Shown one piece after another: positions 42,676 to 42,975 of a DNA stretch of 42,975 nucleotides. The notes under the pieces are model-generated. The model was not told the DNA's origin, did no database searches, and worked only from the letters and a program-made list of their open reading frames with translations. Each line of letters starts with the position of its first letter. Position 1 is the first letter of the stretch. The translations under genes were made by a program, and so were the position numbers. Origin of the DNA: an uncultured Oscillospiraceae bacterium (GTDB lineage Bacteria; Bacillota; Clostridia; Oscillospirales; Ruminococcaceae); NCBI GenBank assembly GCA_934486875.1, contig CAKSPU010000018.1, positions 1 to 42,975 of the forward strand. Direction: 5' to 3'.

Positions 42676-42857
42676 TTTTTTATCTTTTCAAAAAGTACGG
42701 TCTGCTCTTTAAGAGATATCTTTCCCACCTTGTGACCGTATTCGGTCAGCTCTTTTTTACAGCTGAGGAAAGAATGGTCTATGGGCAGTCCTGCGATTTT
42801 TTCTGTTTCGGAAAATGTGAGACAAAGGCTTTCTCTGTCAAGCTTTTTTATACTAAT
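42672..42857 (-). CDS. Small protein of unknown family, 5' end apparently replaced by a repeat element
   Basis: About 61 residues if an ATT or ATA inside the repeat serves as start. The frame stays open to a TTG at 42941, but that upstream part is the repeat element itself. Its sequence KLDRESLCLTFSETEKIAGLPIDHSFLSCKKELTEY shows a compact alpha/beta domain, and the ATGA overlap with the DUF5131 gene shows it belongs to the same transcript. No ATG and no Shine-Dalgarno sequence lie near its beginning. I infer the element inserted at or within its 5' end, leaving a truncated gene, or that a non-standard start is used. Confidence 0.5.
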   Translation of the reverse strand: MSIKKLDRESLCLTFSETEKIAGLPIDHSFLSCKKELTEYGHKVGKISLKEQTVLFEKIKK

Positions 42858-42975
42858 AACCGATTGTTCTATAGATAAAGCCGACAGATGAAATAAGCCC
42901 AGTCTAGGAAAGCGACCGCAGGCGGGCTTTGCGCCCGGCAAGGAAGCTTGACGACGAATGGGCTTATTTCAGCCG
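42848..42975. repeat. Palindromic element, large structured copy, cut by the window edge
   Basis: It begins TTATACTAATAACCGATTG and shares 40 nearly identical bases with 16817-16856. Inside, TGAAATAAGCCCA (42889-42901) and TGGGCTTATTTCA (42959-42971) form a 13-bp perfect stem enclosing 57 bases, in which CGGGC (42923-42927) / GCCCG (42933-42937) makes a second hairpin. The opposite terminal arm, if present, lies beyond the window. The insert is G+C-rich, unlike the A+T-rich ends. Confidence 0.7.

Noticed and set aside
1..42975. CRISPR array, tRNA or rRNA genes, prophage or restriction system
   Set aside because: I saw no regularly spaced repeats, no tRNA-like cloverleaf with a CCA-type end, and no integrase, transposase, nuclease-methylase pair or structural phage gene. 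DUF5131 alone does not indicate a prophage.

Overview
The window is a stretch of chromosome from a Gram-positive anaerobe of the class Clostridia, most likely a Ruminococcus-like member of the Oscillospiraceae. The grounds are the hrcA-grpE-dnaK-dnaJ order under a CIRCE operator, KtrAB potassium uptake, a SpoIIQ-like LytM protein, YtqB/MnmM, a DUF6472 protein, roughly 50% GC, strong Shine-Dalgarno sites with many TTG/GTG starts, and carbohydrate enzymes typical of gut commensals. I see no rRNA, tRNA, CRISPR array, prophage or transposase gene. The genus is an inference.

Layout. 0.2-7.3 kb: envelope and ion homeostasis (SpoIIQ-like metallopeptidase, CYTH phosphohydrolase, a ktrB-ktrA-Ca2+/cation antiporter operon, a membrane-anchored secreted protein, a CPA2 Na+/H+ antiporter). 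7.3-12.5 kb: class I heat-shock operon with a perfect CIRCE and a second degenerate CIRCE upstream. 12.5-18.4 kb: signalling and small metabolism (a LacI-type sensor domain fused to a GGDEF cyclase, a CmpB-like membrane protein, a uridine-kinase-like enzyme, a membrane GGDEF protein, a DUF378 protein). 18.4-25.6 kb: cell wall and membrane (a large GHL10-like plus amidase_3 secreted protein, an AI-2E-family permease, an XRE regulator, an orphan solute-binding lipoprotein, a zinc-ribbon membrane protein coupled to a small membrane protein). 25.7-32.8 kb: carboxynorspermidine dehydrogenase, esterase, lipoprotein, histidine phosphatase, beta-mannosidase and an HD hydrolase. 32.8-34.5 kb: a DUF3810 metalloprotease-like protein and a PAP2 phosphatase, divergent. 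34.5-42.9 kb: a tight run of twelve minus-strand genes, several with 4-base ATGA overlaps, mixing RNA modification (KsgA, MnmM), CoA synthesis (type II PanK), sugar-related enzymes (ThuA, sugar isomerase, DUF4832-like), SfsA, a nitrilase-family amidase and a DUF5131 protein.

The most unusual signal is a dispersed family of short palindromic, gene-free elements with recurring ends close to TTATACTRATAACC, seen six times or more (about 184, 5600, 16817, 25532, 33975 and 42848). Complete copies fold end to end and enclose a variable hairpin flanked by A and T runs, so they can act as bidirectional terminators. Two copies overlap or supply the stop codon of the preceding gene. The copy at the right edge carries a long structured insert and appears to have removed the 5' end of a small gene. 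The family looks like a miniature inverted-repeat element mobilised in trans.
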